NCBI GenBank assembly: GCA_002347095.1 | Contig: DDWZ01000028.1 | Coordinates: 124,001 to 188,000, forward strand | Direction: 5' to 3' | Length of the DNA: 64,000 nt | Origin: Desulfobulbaceae bacterium UBA2273 | GTDB taxonomy: Bacteria > Desulfobacterota > Desulfobulbia > Desulfobulbales > Desulfurivibrionaceae | Shown here: positions 1-9,027 of the stretch, one piece after another | Layout: the number at the start of each line of letters is the position of its first letter | How positions within the stretch are numbered: position 1 is the first letter of the stretch | The notes under the pieces: generated by a model | Databases searched by the model: none | What the model was told of the DNA's origin: nothing | Seen by the model: the letters and a program-made list of their open reading frames with translations, nothing else | Made by a program: the position numbers and the translations under genes

Positions 1-1044
1 TTGTTCACCGGCCGTATCACTGCCTACAAGAATTTTGCCAACAGCGACAACAACGCGTTTGCCAATGATTCCAATGCGGCCCATCTGCCTGGAGACAGCG
101 GTTTGAAGCTGGACCGCGCCTATGTGGACTGGACTCCCGAGGGCATGCCCATCCCGTTGGCCCTGACCTTCGGCCGTCAGCCCGTTTCCGAGGGCCCGCC
201 CTCCGAGTTGAAGGAGAACCGGCTCCGCCAGTCCACCTATCCCTCTCTTCTGTTTGACGGAGAGGCGGACGGCGTGGTGGCAACCATTGGTCTTGAGCGC
301 TACTTGGGCTGGAAGAATTCAGGCATCCGTTTTGCCTGGCACAAGGCCTATCAGGATACCAATACCTCTGTGAGCTACATGGACAATGCCGGTGGCATGT
401 ATGACGACACCAACATTTACGCCATGTTTTTTGAAACCGAGATTCCCGGCGTGCGGGACAGCCTCTTGGTCTTAAGTGCTCTCCAGGCTGCGGATCTGGT
501 GGGTGATGGCACGTATGTCGGCGGCACCGGAAAGGCTGATATCGGTGACATGACCCTGTATGGTCTCCATGTCCAAGCCAATAACGTTGTGGATTCCGGT
601 TTTGACCTGTTTTTCTCCTCGGGTCTTAACAAGACCGATCCGAGCGGGAATACAGTGACCGATGCCTACGGTCGCCCCACAGGCCTTATGAATACCGGGG
701 CCAATACCGACGAGCATTCCGGTTGGGCGATCCACACTGGTTTGCGCTACAACATTCCGTATAAGCCGTGGAATAATCCCAAGGTCGGCTTTGAGTACAA
801 TCACGGTAGCGATAATTGGTTCAGCTTCACCTGGGGCAGCGCCGAATTGTACAATAAGCTGGCCACCCGTGGCGATGCCTACGACTTCTACTACATCCAG
901 CCGTTCAATGAGAATCTCTTTGGCCGTCTGGGCTACACCCATATCGACTACAACTACACCAACAGCGGTATGCATCTGGGTGATTTCGGCGATTCCATCG
1001 CCGAGCTTGACAACCTGTACTTTTTGCTCGACGTTCGCTTCTAA
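1..1044 (+). CDS. DUF3373-type outer-membrane/porin-like protein (5' truncated)
   Basis: The reading frame is open from base 1, so the true start and signal peptide probably lie upstream. The 347 visible residues alternate short amphipathic strands with Gly/Asn/Asp-rich turns and end in a terminal aromatic residue (LLDVRF), as expected for an outer-membrane beta-barrel recognised by the BAM complex. Motifs such as AYVDWTPEGMP, LTFGRQPVSEG and LYFLLDVRF match my recollection of the DUF3373 family common in Deltaproteobacteria and Campylobacterota. Its substrate cannot be read from sequence. A strong intrinsic terminator follows at 1074-1100, closing the unit. Confidence 0.75.
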   Translation: MFTGRITAYKNFANSDNNAFANDSNAAHLPGDSGLKLDRAYVDWTPEGMPIPLALTFGRQPVSEGPPSELKENRLRQSTYPSLLFDGEADGVVATIGLERYLGWKNSGIRFAWHKAYQDTNTSVSYMDNAGGMYDDTNIYAMFFETEIPGVRDSLLVLSALQAADLVGDGTYVGGTGKADIGDMTLYGLHVQANNVVDSGFDLFFSSGLNKTDPSGNTVTDAYGRPTGLMNTGANTDEHSGWAIHTGLRYNIPYKPWNNPKVGFEYNHGSDNWFSFTWGSAELYNKLATRGDAYDFYYIQPFNENLFGRLGYTHIDYNYTNSGMHLGDFGDSIAELDNLYFLLDVRF

Positions 1045-1073
1045 CGCGCGGGCAAAAGTGGTTTGTTCTCCGA

Positions 1074-1100
1074 GGGTGGCCGTCTGGCCACCCTTTTTTT
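1074..1100 (+). terminator. Rho-independent terminator after the DUF3373 gene
   Basis: A perfect 8-bp stem (GGGTGGCC / GGCCACCC) with a GTCT loop is followed by seven T residues. It lies 30 nt after the stop codon. Confidence 0.9.
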
Positions 1101-1251
1101 ATGTCCTTTTCCTGGGGAGGCAAATCGTTTCCGCGGCCTGACCCTGCGGCAAAGATGTCGCGAACCCGCTTGCGCACGGGCGATGAATTGAATAGACTAG
1201 TCAAGTATTGTGCGCATCGTTTTTTCCGGACAATCTGACAGGAGCTTTGCC

Positions 1252-2556
1252 ATGGGTATTCATTCACTGTTTTCTGTGCTGCTTGTCGTTCTTCTCTCCG
1301 GCTGCGCCATCAATCCTGTTACCGGTAAATCCGAGTTGGCCCTGTATTCCATGCCTGAAAACGAAGAGATCGCTCTGGGCAAAAAGGCCTTTCCCGAGGC
1401 GGTTCAACGAATGCATGGGGAATACAACGACCCGGGACTCAAAAACTATGTCACCGCAATAGGGATGCGCCTGGCCAAGGTCAGCCACCGGCCCGATCTG
1501 CCCTATGTTTTCAAGGTGGTCAACGACTCCAGCCCCAATGCCTTTGCCGTACCCGGCGGCAATATCGCCATCACCCGAGGGTTGCTGGTTGCCCTGGAAA
1601 ACGAGGCCCAGCTTGCCGCGGTGTTGGGCCATGAGGTTGGCCATGTCACGGCCAAGCATTCGGTGCAGAACCTGCAGCGCGGCGTCCTGCTCAATATCGG
1701 CCTGCAGGTTTTGGCCATTTCGAGCAGCGGCACTTCTTACAGCGCATTGGCCCGGCAGGCGGGGCAGGTGGCGGGAGCGCTTTTGGAGAGCTCATACAGC
1801 CGGGAGGAGGAGCGGGAGGCGGATCGGCTGGGCATCGACTACATGGTGAAGGCCCAGTACAGCCCCAGGGGAGCGGTTGAGTTGCAGGAATTTTTTGCCA
1901 AGAAAAGCGGGGAGGGAGAACCCCAGTGGGTCCAGGGGTTGTTCCGGACCCATCCCTTTTCCCTGGAACGGATGCGGGATAACCAAGAATACATCGACAG
2001 CAACTACAGTTGGGCCTTGAACAATGAAACGTATGGTTCCGAGGAGGGGGATTTCAAGCGGGCGATGGCTCCGTTGCTGAAGACCAGCGAGGCATACAAC
2101 GATTACGACAAAGCCAGGGAGAAAGAGCAGGCCAAGGATCTGGCGGGGGCGATCGGACTCTATGAGCAGGCGGTGCGCAAAGCGCCGCAGCAGGCGCTGC
2201 TGCAGAGCGCCCTGGGCATGGCGTATCTGAAAAACAACAGCCCGGACCAAGCCAAAAAAAGTTTAAGCCGGGCCGTGCAGTTGGACGGCGAGTATCACGA
2301 AAGCCATTTCGGCCTCGGCTATCTGTATCTGCGCGAGAAAAATCCCGCCTTGGCCAAGGAGCATCTGCAAAAAAGCATGAAGCTCATGCCTACCCTGGGC
2401 AGCGCCTTTTTTCTTGCCGAAAGCTATGAGTTGACGGGAGAGTCGGCAAAAGCCCATGCCTTGTATGGCCAGGTGGCGGGGGCTGATCCCCGTGGCAACT
2501 TGGGCAGGTCGGCGGCGGCCAGATACAGAGCGCTTGGGGGGGCGGGCCGCCGCTAG
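1252..2556 (+). CDS. M48-family zinc metalloprotease lipoprotein with C-terminal TPRs (BepA/YfgC-like)
   Basis: Predicted periplasmic lipoprotein protease of 434 residues. In the BepA/LoiP group such enzymes monitor outer-membrane protein assembly. The start at 1252 is preferred over an upstream one because AGGAG lies 7 nt before it and the resulting N-terminus is a clean lipoprotein signal with lipobox LLSGC (Cys18). Zinc site: HEVGH at 127-131, with the third ligand in the E-x-x-A-D motif near Glu187. The C-terminal third holds TPR-like helices (for example ALGMAYLKNNSPDQAKKSL). It appears monocistronic, and the specific substrate is not inferable. Confidence 0.88.
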   Translation: MGIHSLFSVLLVVLLSGCAINPVTGKSELALYSMPENEEIALGKKAFPEAVQRMHGEYNDPGLKNYVTAIGMRLAKVSHRPDLPYVFKVVNDSSPNAFAVPGGNIAITRGLLVALENEAQLAAVLGHEVGHVTAKHSVQNLQRGVLLNIGLQVLAISSSGTSYSALARQAGQVAGALLESSYSREEEREADRLGIDYMVKAQYSPRGAVELQEFFAKKSGEGEPQWVQGLFRTHPFSLERMRDNQEYIDSNYSWALNNETYGSEEGDFKRAMAPLLKTSEAYNDYDKAREKEQAKDLAGAIGLYEQAVRKAPQQALLQSALGMAYLKNNSPDQAKKSLSRAVQLDGEYHESHFGLGYLYLREKNPALAKEHLQKSMKLMPTLGSAFFLAESYELTGESAKAHALYGQVAGADPRGNLGRSAAARYRALGGAGRR

Positions 2557-2561
2557 AAAGG

Positions 2562-3290
2562 TCAGGGTTTTTCCGGAGAATCCAGGATGTGCAAAAACGG
2601 CTCGAACAGGTAGCGGAGTTCTTCGAGGGATTGTCTGATCACATAGGGCAAGGCCTTGGCATACATATCCAGCAGCACGATGGCATTGACGGACGAGTCT
2701 GTTTTTGATCCGCTCCGCACCCGTGTTGCCATGGCCTGGTTGACTTCCTGGATGGTGCGGTACAGATTCCGCAATTTTTCCAGATTGAAATCCGCTTCTC
2801 CTCCCCCGGTTTTTACAAAATATTGGGCCAGCATGTAGGTTGCCGTGGCGCGGAAGATGGTTTCTTCTTCGTTGGCCAGCGGCAAATGAAAGCGGGCCAT
2901 GGGTTTGAACAAGGCGGTGTGTGGGCAGCCGCTTCCGGCAATAACCAGCCCCATCAGGGAGCATAGCGCCCTTTGCGCCGTGGTTTTCTGGGAAATCACC
3001 CTTTCTGCGGTTGTAACCTGAAGATCCAGCACATCAAAGGAGAGAAGCTTTTCGCCCCGCCGGACAATGGGAGCAATGTTGACCGCTGCCGGGCAATGGG
3101 GGGAGGAGGCTTCGGTCAACGGGCAACTGGCGCATTGGGAAAAGGAGAGCTTTGTCCAGTGCGGCAAGGGCTCCGCCTTGGCTTCCGGCAGGGTTTCAAG
3201 GGTCTGGGGGTCGAGACGGACGGTAAACAGTTCTTCGCTGTTGTCTTGCAAACGGAAGCTGTATTCGATGACCAAAGGCTGCGGTTGCAT
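2562..3290 (-). CDS. Conserved hypothetical protein with Cys motif
   Basis: A 242-residue soluble protein, convergent with the M48 gene and only 5 bp from its stop. The N-terminus looks beta-rich (VIEYSFRLQD, LFTVRLDPQTLE). It is followed by a CASCPL...HCPAAVN motif, so three Cys residues lie within about 15 residues and could bind a metal. The C-terminal half is helical. From memory it resembles a deltaproteobacterial DUF (possibly DUF6901), but I cannot confirm this. No signal peptide is visible and no clear Shine-Dalgarno precedes the ATG, so the start is uncertain. I can assign no function. Confidence 0.6.
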   Translation of the reverse strand: MQPQPLVIEYSFRLQDNSEELFTVRLDPQTLETLPEAKAEPLPHWTKLSFSQCASCPLTEASSPHCPAAVNIAPIVRRGEKLLSFDVLDLQVTTAERVISQKTTAQRALCSLMGLVIAGSGCPHTALFKPMARFHLPLANEEETIFRATATYMLAQYFVKTGGGEADFNLEKLRNLYRTIQEVNQAMATRVRSGSKTDSSVNAIVLLDMYAKALPYVIRQSLEELRYLFEPFLHILDSPEKP

Positions 3291-3545
3291 GTCGGCGCTG
3301 TGTTCTCCTGTGTTGTTTCCCCGGTGACGGCGGAGCCGCTCATCCCTTGGAGGAAGAATACTTCCATGGTAGGGGAAATCATTGTAAAAAGCAACGATTC
3401 CCCTCGGTTAACCGGCATGGCGCACGGTGAAGACGCCTGCAGGTTTTGACTTTAATACCTCCACTCTGTACACTGATTGCAGGTTCGGGGAATGTATCCA
3501 AAAAGAGAAAGCCTTGGCGAAATCCGGGCACTGTCGAGAAATTGC

Positions 3546-5027
3546 ATGACACCGAGTCAATTGCTGTCCACCATCCTGGTTATCCCGGGGATAATTTTTT
3601 TGAGTGTCGCGGCGCGCCTCTGCGTGCAGACCTGGCGGCAGGTTCCCCTTTCCCTCGCAGGGAAATGGCAGGCCCTGACCGGCCTGATCCTTTTTTTTAT
3701 TGCCGGCTACCTCTTTTTTATCGTCATCCAGGTCAGGCAGCTTGTTTTTCCTGTGGAGATCGTCACCGGCCTGGTCTTTCTCGGCGGCTCCCTTTTTGTC
3801 TTTCTGGTCATCAGCTTGTCCAAGCTCACCATTGCCAAAGTCCGGGACGCGGATAAGGAAATTCTCCGGTCAAACACCGCCCTTGTCCAAAAGAACACCG
3901 AACTTGAACGCGAGATTGTCGCCCGGCTGGAGGCGGAAGGGAGGGCCAAGGCTCGGCTTCAGCATCTGACCACCCTGCACGGCATCGATCTGGTGATTAC
4001 CGCGAGCCTCGACCTGCGGCTGACCATGAAACTGTTTCTGGAGCAGACCGTTTCGCAGCTCGGCATGGATGCGGGCGCCATACTGCTGCTCAATCCCCAC
4101 ACCCAAACCTTGGACCATGGGGCGGACTGGGGTTTTGAGGGGATGGGCATCCGGAAATCCAGGGTGCGGCTTGGCGAGGGAGGCGCCGGGATTGCCGCCT
4201 ACGAGCGGCGGATTGTTCATATTGCCGACATCACCGAGCCTCCCAACCCCTTTGTCCGGCTTGAGCTGCTTCAGCATGAGAAGTTCATAGCCTATTATGC
4301 CGTCCCCTTGATTGCCAAAGGACAGGTGAAGGGCGTTTTTGAGATTTTTAGCCGGCAACGGTTTGAGGCCGACCCGGAATGGTCGGATTTTTTTGAGGCC
4401 CTGGCCATCCAGGCGGCCATTGCCATTGACAATGCGACGCTCTTCCGCAAGCTCCAGGAGTCGAACATCGAATTAACCCTGGCCTACGACACCACCATCG
4501 AGGGGTGGGCAAAGGCCCTGGAGTTGCGAGATTCGGAAACAGAGGGGCACACCCAGCGGGTGGCGGAGCTGACCCTGCGGGTCGCCTGCGCCCTTGGCAT
4601 CCGGGAGGATGAGCTTGATCATGTCCGCCGGGGCGCCTTGCTCCACGATATCGGCAAGATGGCGGTGCCCGACTCGGTTTTGATGAATGCCGGTCCGCTC
4701 ACCAAAGAGGAGCAGCAGATCATGCGGCAACATCCTGCCTTTGCCTTTGAACTGCTGTCTCCCATCCATTATCTGCGCCCGGCCCTGGATATCCCGTATT
4801 GCCATCATGAATGGTGGGACGGCACCGGTTATCCGCGGGGCTTGAAAGGCGAACAGATTCCCCTGGCGGCGAGAATCTTCTCCATTGCCGACACCTGGGA
4901 CGCCCTGATCTCGGCCCGGCGGTACCGCGAGGCTTGGCCTCCGGAAAAGGTTGCCGCACACATCCATTCCCTGGCCGGCACCCAGTTTGATCCGAACTTG
5001 GTGGATATCTTTCTGGCAACGGTGTGA
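3546..5027 (+). CDS. Membrane GAF-HD-GYP protein (probable c-di-GMP phosphodiesterase)
   Basis: Predicted inner-membrane sensor that hydrolyses cyclic di-GMP. Three N-terminal membrane segments lie within about residues 5-90, followed by a short coiled coil, a GAF domain (about 135-290) and an HD-GYP domain (about 315-490). The catalytic HD is His367-Asp368 in LLHDIGKM and the GYP triplet is 428-430 in DGTGYPRGLKGEQIP, so the signature is intact. The start is uncertain: ATG 3546 begins right before the first membrane helix, while ATG 3492 and TTG 3477 are in frame upstream and no candidate has a good Shine-Dalgarno. The PLD-family gene starts 58 bp after the stop and may be co-transcribed. 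Confidence 0.85.
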   Translation: MTPSQLLSTILVIPGIIFLSVAARLCVQTWRQVPLSLAGKWQALTGLILFFIAGYLFFIVIQVRQLVFPVEIVTGLVFLGGSLFVFLVISLSKLTIAKVRDADKEILRSNTALVQKNTELEREIVARLEAEGRAKARLQHLTTLHGIDLVITASLDLRLTMKLFLEQTVSQLGMDAGAILLLNPHTQTLDHGADWGFEGMGIRKSRVRLGEGGAGIAAYERRIVHIADITEPPNPFVRLELLQHEKFIAYYAVPLIAKGQVKGVFEIFSRQRFEADPEWSDFFEALAIQAAIAIDNATLFRKLQESNIELTLAYDTTIEGWAKALELRDSETEGHTQRVAELTLRVACALGIREDELDHVRRGALLHDIGKMAVPDSVLMNAGPLTKEEQQIMRQHPAFAFELLSPIHYLRPALDIPYCHHEWWDGTGYPRGLKGEQIPLAARIFSIADTWDALISARRYREAWPPEKVAAHIHSLAGTQFDPNLVDIFLATV

Positions 5028-5085
5028 GGGCGCAATTTTTCGATGGGTGTTGCGTGTGCAGCGAAGTTTTAGGAGGGGAAGGTTC

Positions 5086-6483
5086 GTGAAGATCATCGTG
5101 GCTGTCGCGGTTGTCTGGGTGTCGCTGATTATTTACGGGCAGAACAAACCGCTGCCCAAGGGCGTCTCGCTGGAAGGGGCGGCGCATGCCGCGGCACATG
5201 TCGAATTCCTGACCGATTGCACCTATCAGCGCAACGGGCAGCCGGTGCGCGAGCAAGCCATTTTCAGCCGGGTTTATCGGATCATTGATGGGGCCGAGCG
5301 TTTCATTCTGCTCGACTTTTTTTTGTTCAACGGAGTTCAGCCCAAGGGGGGGAGCTTCCCCGCCCTGGCCGAGGAAATGACCCGCAGGCTGGTTGAAAAA
5401 AAGCAGCGCGCCCCTCAGGTGGACATCGTGCTCATCACCGACACCATCAACCGGAGCTATGGCGCTGAGGAACCGGAGCATTTCCAGAGGCTGCGGGCCG
5501 GCGGGGTGCGGATCATGTACACGGATACCAGCAAACTGCGTGATTCCAACTTCATGTATTCCGCCTGGTGGCGGCTTTTTTGCCAGTGGTTCGGCGCCGG
5601 CGGGAATGGCTGGCTGCCCTCGCCCTTTGCCCAGGATGGGCCAGCCATGACCCTGCGGGGGTATTTGAGCCTGTTCAATTTCAAGGCCAACCACCGCAAG
5701 GTTGTGGCCAGCGAAAAAGAAGTGCTTATTACCTCCGCCAATCCCCATGACGCAAGCGCGTATCATTCCAATATCGCCATTGTCGCTCAAGGTCCGGTGG
5801 TTCAGGATGTTGTCGAGTCGGAAGCCGCGGTGGCGAGGTTTTCCGGTGGGGCTATGCCCAAGTGGGAGATTCCGGTTCGCCCGCAATCCGGCGAGATGCA
5901 TCTGCGCTTGCTCACCGAAGGGAAGATCAAGGCGCGGTTGCTGGCAACCCTTGCCCGGTGCGGGGACAAGGCTTCGGTGCGGATGGCCATGTTCTATCTC
6001 TCCGATCGCGAGGTGATCGCCGGGCTTCTTGATGCCGTAGCCAGGGGAGCCGAGGTGCGTCTGCTCCTTGACCCGAACAAGGATGCCTTTGGCCGGAGCA
6101 AAAACGGCATTCCCAACCGGCCGGTGGCCCAGGAACTTGTGGAAAAATCCCGGGGGGCAATCCAGGTGCGCTGGTATGGAACGCACGGCGAACAGTTTCA
6201 CCCCAAGCTGACCATGATTTCCCTGCCCGAAGAGACAGTGCTCATCGGCGGCTCGGCAAATCTCACCCGGCGCAATCTCGACGACCTGAACCTGGAGTCC
6301 TGCCTTGAGGTGACGGCCCCCGCGGATTCGCGGGTGATCCGCTCGGCAACCGGGTATTTCGAGCGGATGTGGCGAAATGACGGCGGGGACTATTCCCTTG
6401 ATTTTGCCAAGTTTTCAGAGGATTCGTCGTTTCGCTACGCCCTGTACCGTTTTCAGGAGTGGAGCGGGATGTCGACATTTTAA
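5086..6483 (+). CDS. Phospholipase D-like protein, membrane-anchored
   Basis: A 465-residue PLD-superfamily protein with one N-terminal membrane segment (KIIVAVAVVWVSLIIYG), so the catalytic part is probably periplasmic. The GTG start at 5086 is chosen for the AGGAGGGG 8-15 nt upstream. Two HxK half-sites are visible: NHRKVV with downstream SANPHD, and FHPKLTM with downstream GGSANLTRRNLDD. This two-motif layout is typical of cardiolipin synthase and related phosphatidyltransferases or phosphodiesterases. The usual HxKx4D Asp is not clearly present at either site, so the reaction is uncertain. It sits just after the HD-GYP gene. Confidence 0.75.
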   Translation: MKIIVAVAVVWVSLIIYGQNKPLPKGVSLEGAAHAAAHVEFLTDCTYQRNGQPVREQAIFSRVYRIIDGAERFILLDFFLFNGVQPKGGSFPALAEEMTRRLVEKKQRAPQVDIVLITDTINRSYGAEEPEHFQRLRAGGVRIMYTDTSKLRDSNFMYSAWWRLFCQWFGAGGNGWLPSPFAQDGPAMTLRGYLSLFNFKANHRKVVASEKEVLITSANPHDASAYHSNIAIVAQGPVVQDVVESEAAVARFSGGAMPKWEIPVRPQSGEMHLRLLTEGKIKARLLATLARCGDKASVRMAMFYLSDREVIAGLLDAVARGAEVRLLLDPNKDAFGRSKNGIPNRPVAQELVEKSRGAIQVRWYGTHGEQFHPKLTMISLPEETVLIGGSANLTRRNLDDLNLESCLEVTAPADSRVIRSATGYFERMWRNDGGDYSLDFAKFSEDSSFRYALYRFQEWSGMSTF

Positions 6484-6594
6484 CCGCACACTGGCGGGGC
6501 GACTTGTGCTACAATAAAAAAAATGCGATGAACCAAGGGGATACTCAGGGCTGGGAGGCTAGAATGCTCGGCCAATACGGCTTTGGGGGCGACC

Positions 6595-9027
6595 ATGAAT
6601 GAAAAGATTCTGGTAGTGGACAACCAGCCGCTGATGCTCCGGCTCATGAGCAATTTTTTGGGCAAAAAAGGCTATGAGGTCAAAACCGCGCCTGACAGCA
6701 TGACAGCCCTTGCCGTGCTTGCTGATTTTGTTCCGGACGTCATGTTCGTGGATATGGTGATGCCGCATATCAGCGGCGACAAACTGTGCCGGATCGTGCG
6801 CTCCATGCCGGAGTTGAAAAACGTCTGTATCATCATTCTCTCCGCCATTGCCGCGGAAGAAAACATCGACTGCGCTTCGTTCGGCGCCAATGCCTGCATC
6901 GCCAAGGGACCTTTTCGCGACATCGAGCAGCACATTTCCCGGTTGCTCGCCGCCCGCGACAACAAGGAAGATCTGTTATCTTCAGGGATTGTCGGGCTTG
7001 AAAGCATTTACCAGCGGGAGATCACCAAGGAGCTGCTGAGTTCGAGGAAACACTTCGAGGTTGTTCTTGGCAATATCAGCGAAGGGATCGTCGAGTGCAC
7101 CGGCGAGGGGCGGATTGTGTATGTCAATGCCGCCGGCGCTGCCATCCTTGGCGCCCGGGAAGAAAAAATCCTGGCCGCTGATTTTTTCGATTTTTTTGCG
7201 GAAAGCATGCGGCAGGAAGTGGCACATGCTTTTGCCGGACTCGGCGAGCATCCCATTGCCCTGGGCGAGGAAACAGTCCTGCTACTGAAAGGGCGGCGGG
7301 TTGCCCTGATCGTGCTGCCTATTGTCGATGCCGGCCAGCGAACGGCCATTGTGATCATCCAGGATATCACCGCGCGCAAAGCCGCGGAAGAGAAGCTTGA
7401 GAGCTATCGTGACCATCTGGAAAAAATGGTGGTGGCGCGCACGGCGGAGCTTTCCCAAAAAAACGAGCAGCTCCGCGCGGAGATCCGGGAACGCCACTCC
7501 GCCGAGGAACGGATGGGAGAGGCCCAGCGGGAGTGGGAGCGGACCTTCGATGCGGTGGACGACATCGTTACCTTGCAGGATGCTTCTTTGCGCCTGACCA
7601 GGGTTAACAAGGCGACGTGCCGGATTTTGCGTAAAACAGAGGCGGAACTGGTTGGCCGTTATTGTTATGAGGTGTTCCGGGGGGCAACCGAACCCTGTCA
7701 GGGTTGCTGGGCACATTGTGCCTCTCCGGCCCGCAAGTCTTACACTCAGGAGATTTTGCATCCGGATTTGGGCAAGACCTTTCTGCTCACCGCCACTCCG
7801 GTTATGGACGACCAGGGGAGGATGAGCGGCGTTACCCATTTTGCCAAGGACATCAGCGAACAGAAAAAACTGGAGTTCCAGCTCATGCAGGCCCAGAAGA
7901 TGGAGGCCATCGGCACCCTTGCCGGCGGCATTGCCCATGATTTCAACAATATCCTTGCCGCGGTCGTTGGATACACGGAGCTGGCCATGCTGGATCTGCA
8001 AGAGAATATGCCCGTGTATGCCAAGCTTGAGGAAGTGACCAGGGCAGGCAAGCGGGCCAGGGATCTGGTGGCGCAGATCCTTACCTTCAGCAGGCACAGC
8101 GAGGCAAAGCGGGAACCCCTTGAGTTGCGCAGCATAGTCAAGGAGGCCATGAAGCTGCTCAGAGCCTCCCTGCCCAGCACCATCGAAATGAAGCAGGAAA
8201 TAAGCGACCAGCCCTGTTGGGCCTTGGCTGACCCGGTGCAGATCCATCAGGTGCTGATGAACCTCTGTATCAATGCCTCCCAGGCCATGCGCGGCCGGGG
8301 GGGAATTCTTCTGGTTACCCTTGCGCCCGAGGAAATTGACGAGCCCCGCGCCGCGTTGAATCCGGATCTTCGGCCAGGCCTCTCTGTGCATCTCGGGGTG
8401 CGGGATACCGGTCAGGGCATGGAGCAGGAGGTGGTGGAGCGGATCTTCGAGCCGTTTTTTACCACCAAGCAAACCGGGGAAGGAACCGGGATGGGGCTTG
8501 CGGTGGTGCACGGGATCGTGAAAAGCCATAAGGGCGCCATTGAGGTTGCCAGCCAGCCGGGGCAGGGAACGGTTTTTGATCTCTATTTCCCCTGCATCAC
8601 CGAAACCGGGGAGCTTGGAGAGAGCGGTGGTGATTCGCCCATGTCCCGCGGCACGGAACGCATCCTGTTCGTGGATGATGAGCCTGCCCTGGCCGAATTG
8701 GGCAAGCAAGCGCTGGGCTCCTTGGGATACCAGGTTGAATCCCATGGCGACAGCCGGGAGGCCTGGGCGAGGTTTGTTGCCGCTCCGGACATCTTTGACC
8801 TGGTCATTACCGACCTGACCATGCCGGGGATGACCGGAGCCCAGCTTGCCGAAAAGATTCTGGCCTTGCGCCCCGCCATTCCGGTTATCCTTACCACGGG
8901 CTATAGCGATATCCTTACCGAGGAAGAAGCCCGGGAGTTGGGGGTGTATGAGTACCTGCTCAAACCCTTCAGCACCGCGAGACTGGCAGAGGCGGTGCGG
9001 CGAACGCTTGATGCCAATGGGCACTGA
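6595..9027 (+). CDS. Hybrid sensor histidine kinase (REC-PAS-PAS-HisKA-HATPase-REC)
   Basis: An 810-residue cytoplasmic hybrid kinase. The N-terminal receiver has phospho-acceptor Asp53 (MFVDMVMP). Two PAS-like regions follow (about 145-265 and 310-420), separated by a coiled coil. HisKA carries His448 in GGIAHDFNN, and HATPase_c shows the N box (NLCINASQAM), DTGQGM and GTGMGLAVV. The C-terminal receiver has Asp740 (LVITDLTMPG) and conserved Lys in YLLKPFS. There is no transmembrane segment, so the signal is probably intracellular. Its stop overlaps the start of the next kinase, and a lone receiver follows, which suggests one phosphorelay locus. ATG 6595 is preferred over an in-frame TTG at 6583. 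Confidence 0.9.
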   Translation: MNEKILVVDNQPLMLRLMSNFLGKKGYEVKTAPDSMTALAVLADFVPDVMFVDMVMPHISGDKLCRIVRSMPELKNVCIIILSAIAAEENIDCASFGANACIAKGPFRDIEQHISRLLAARDNKEDLLSSGIVGLESIYQREITKELLSSRKHFEVVLGNISEGIVECTGEGRIVYVNAAGAAILGAREEKILAADFFDFFAESMRQEVAHAFAGLGEHPIALGEETVLLLKGRRVALIVLPIVDAGQRTAIVIIQDITARKAAEEKLESYRDHLEKMVVARTAELSQKNEQLRAEIRERHSAEERMGEAQREWERTFDAVDDIVTLQDASLRLTRVNKATCRILRKTEAELVGRYCYEVFRGATEPCQGCWAHCASPARKSYTQEILHPDLGKTFLLTATPVMDDQGRMSGVTHFAKDISEQKKLEFQLMQAQKMEAIGTLAGGIAHDFNNILAAVVGYTELAMLDLQENMPVYAKLEEVTRAGKRARDLVAQILTFSRHSEAKREPLELRSIVKEAMKLLRASLPSTIEMKQEISDQPCWALADPVQIHQVLMNLCINASQAMRGRGGILLVTLAPEEIDEPRAALNPDLRPGLSVHLGVRDTGQGMEQEVVERIFEPFFTTKQTGEGTGMGLAVVHGIVKSHKGAIEVASQPGQGTVFDLYFPCITETGELGESGGDSPMSRGTERILFVDDEPALAELGKQALGSLGYQVESHGDSREAWARFVAAPDIFDLVITDLTMPGMTGAQLAEKILALRPAIPVILTTGYSDILTEEEARELGVYEYLLKPFSTARLAEAVRRTLDANGH

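Noticed and set aside
6484..6594. A sigma-70 promoter before the hybrid kinase (TACAAT near 6512)
   Set aside because: A -10-like TACAAT is present but no -35 at suitable spacing was found, so it is not reported as a feature.
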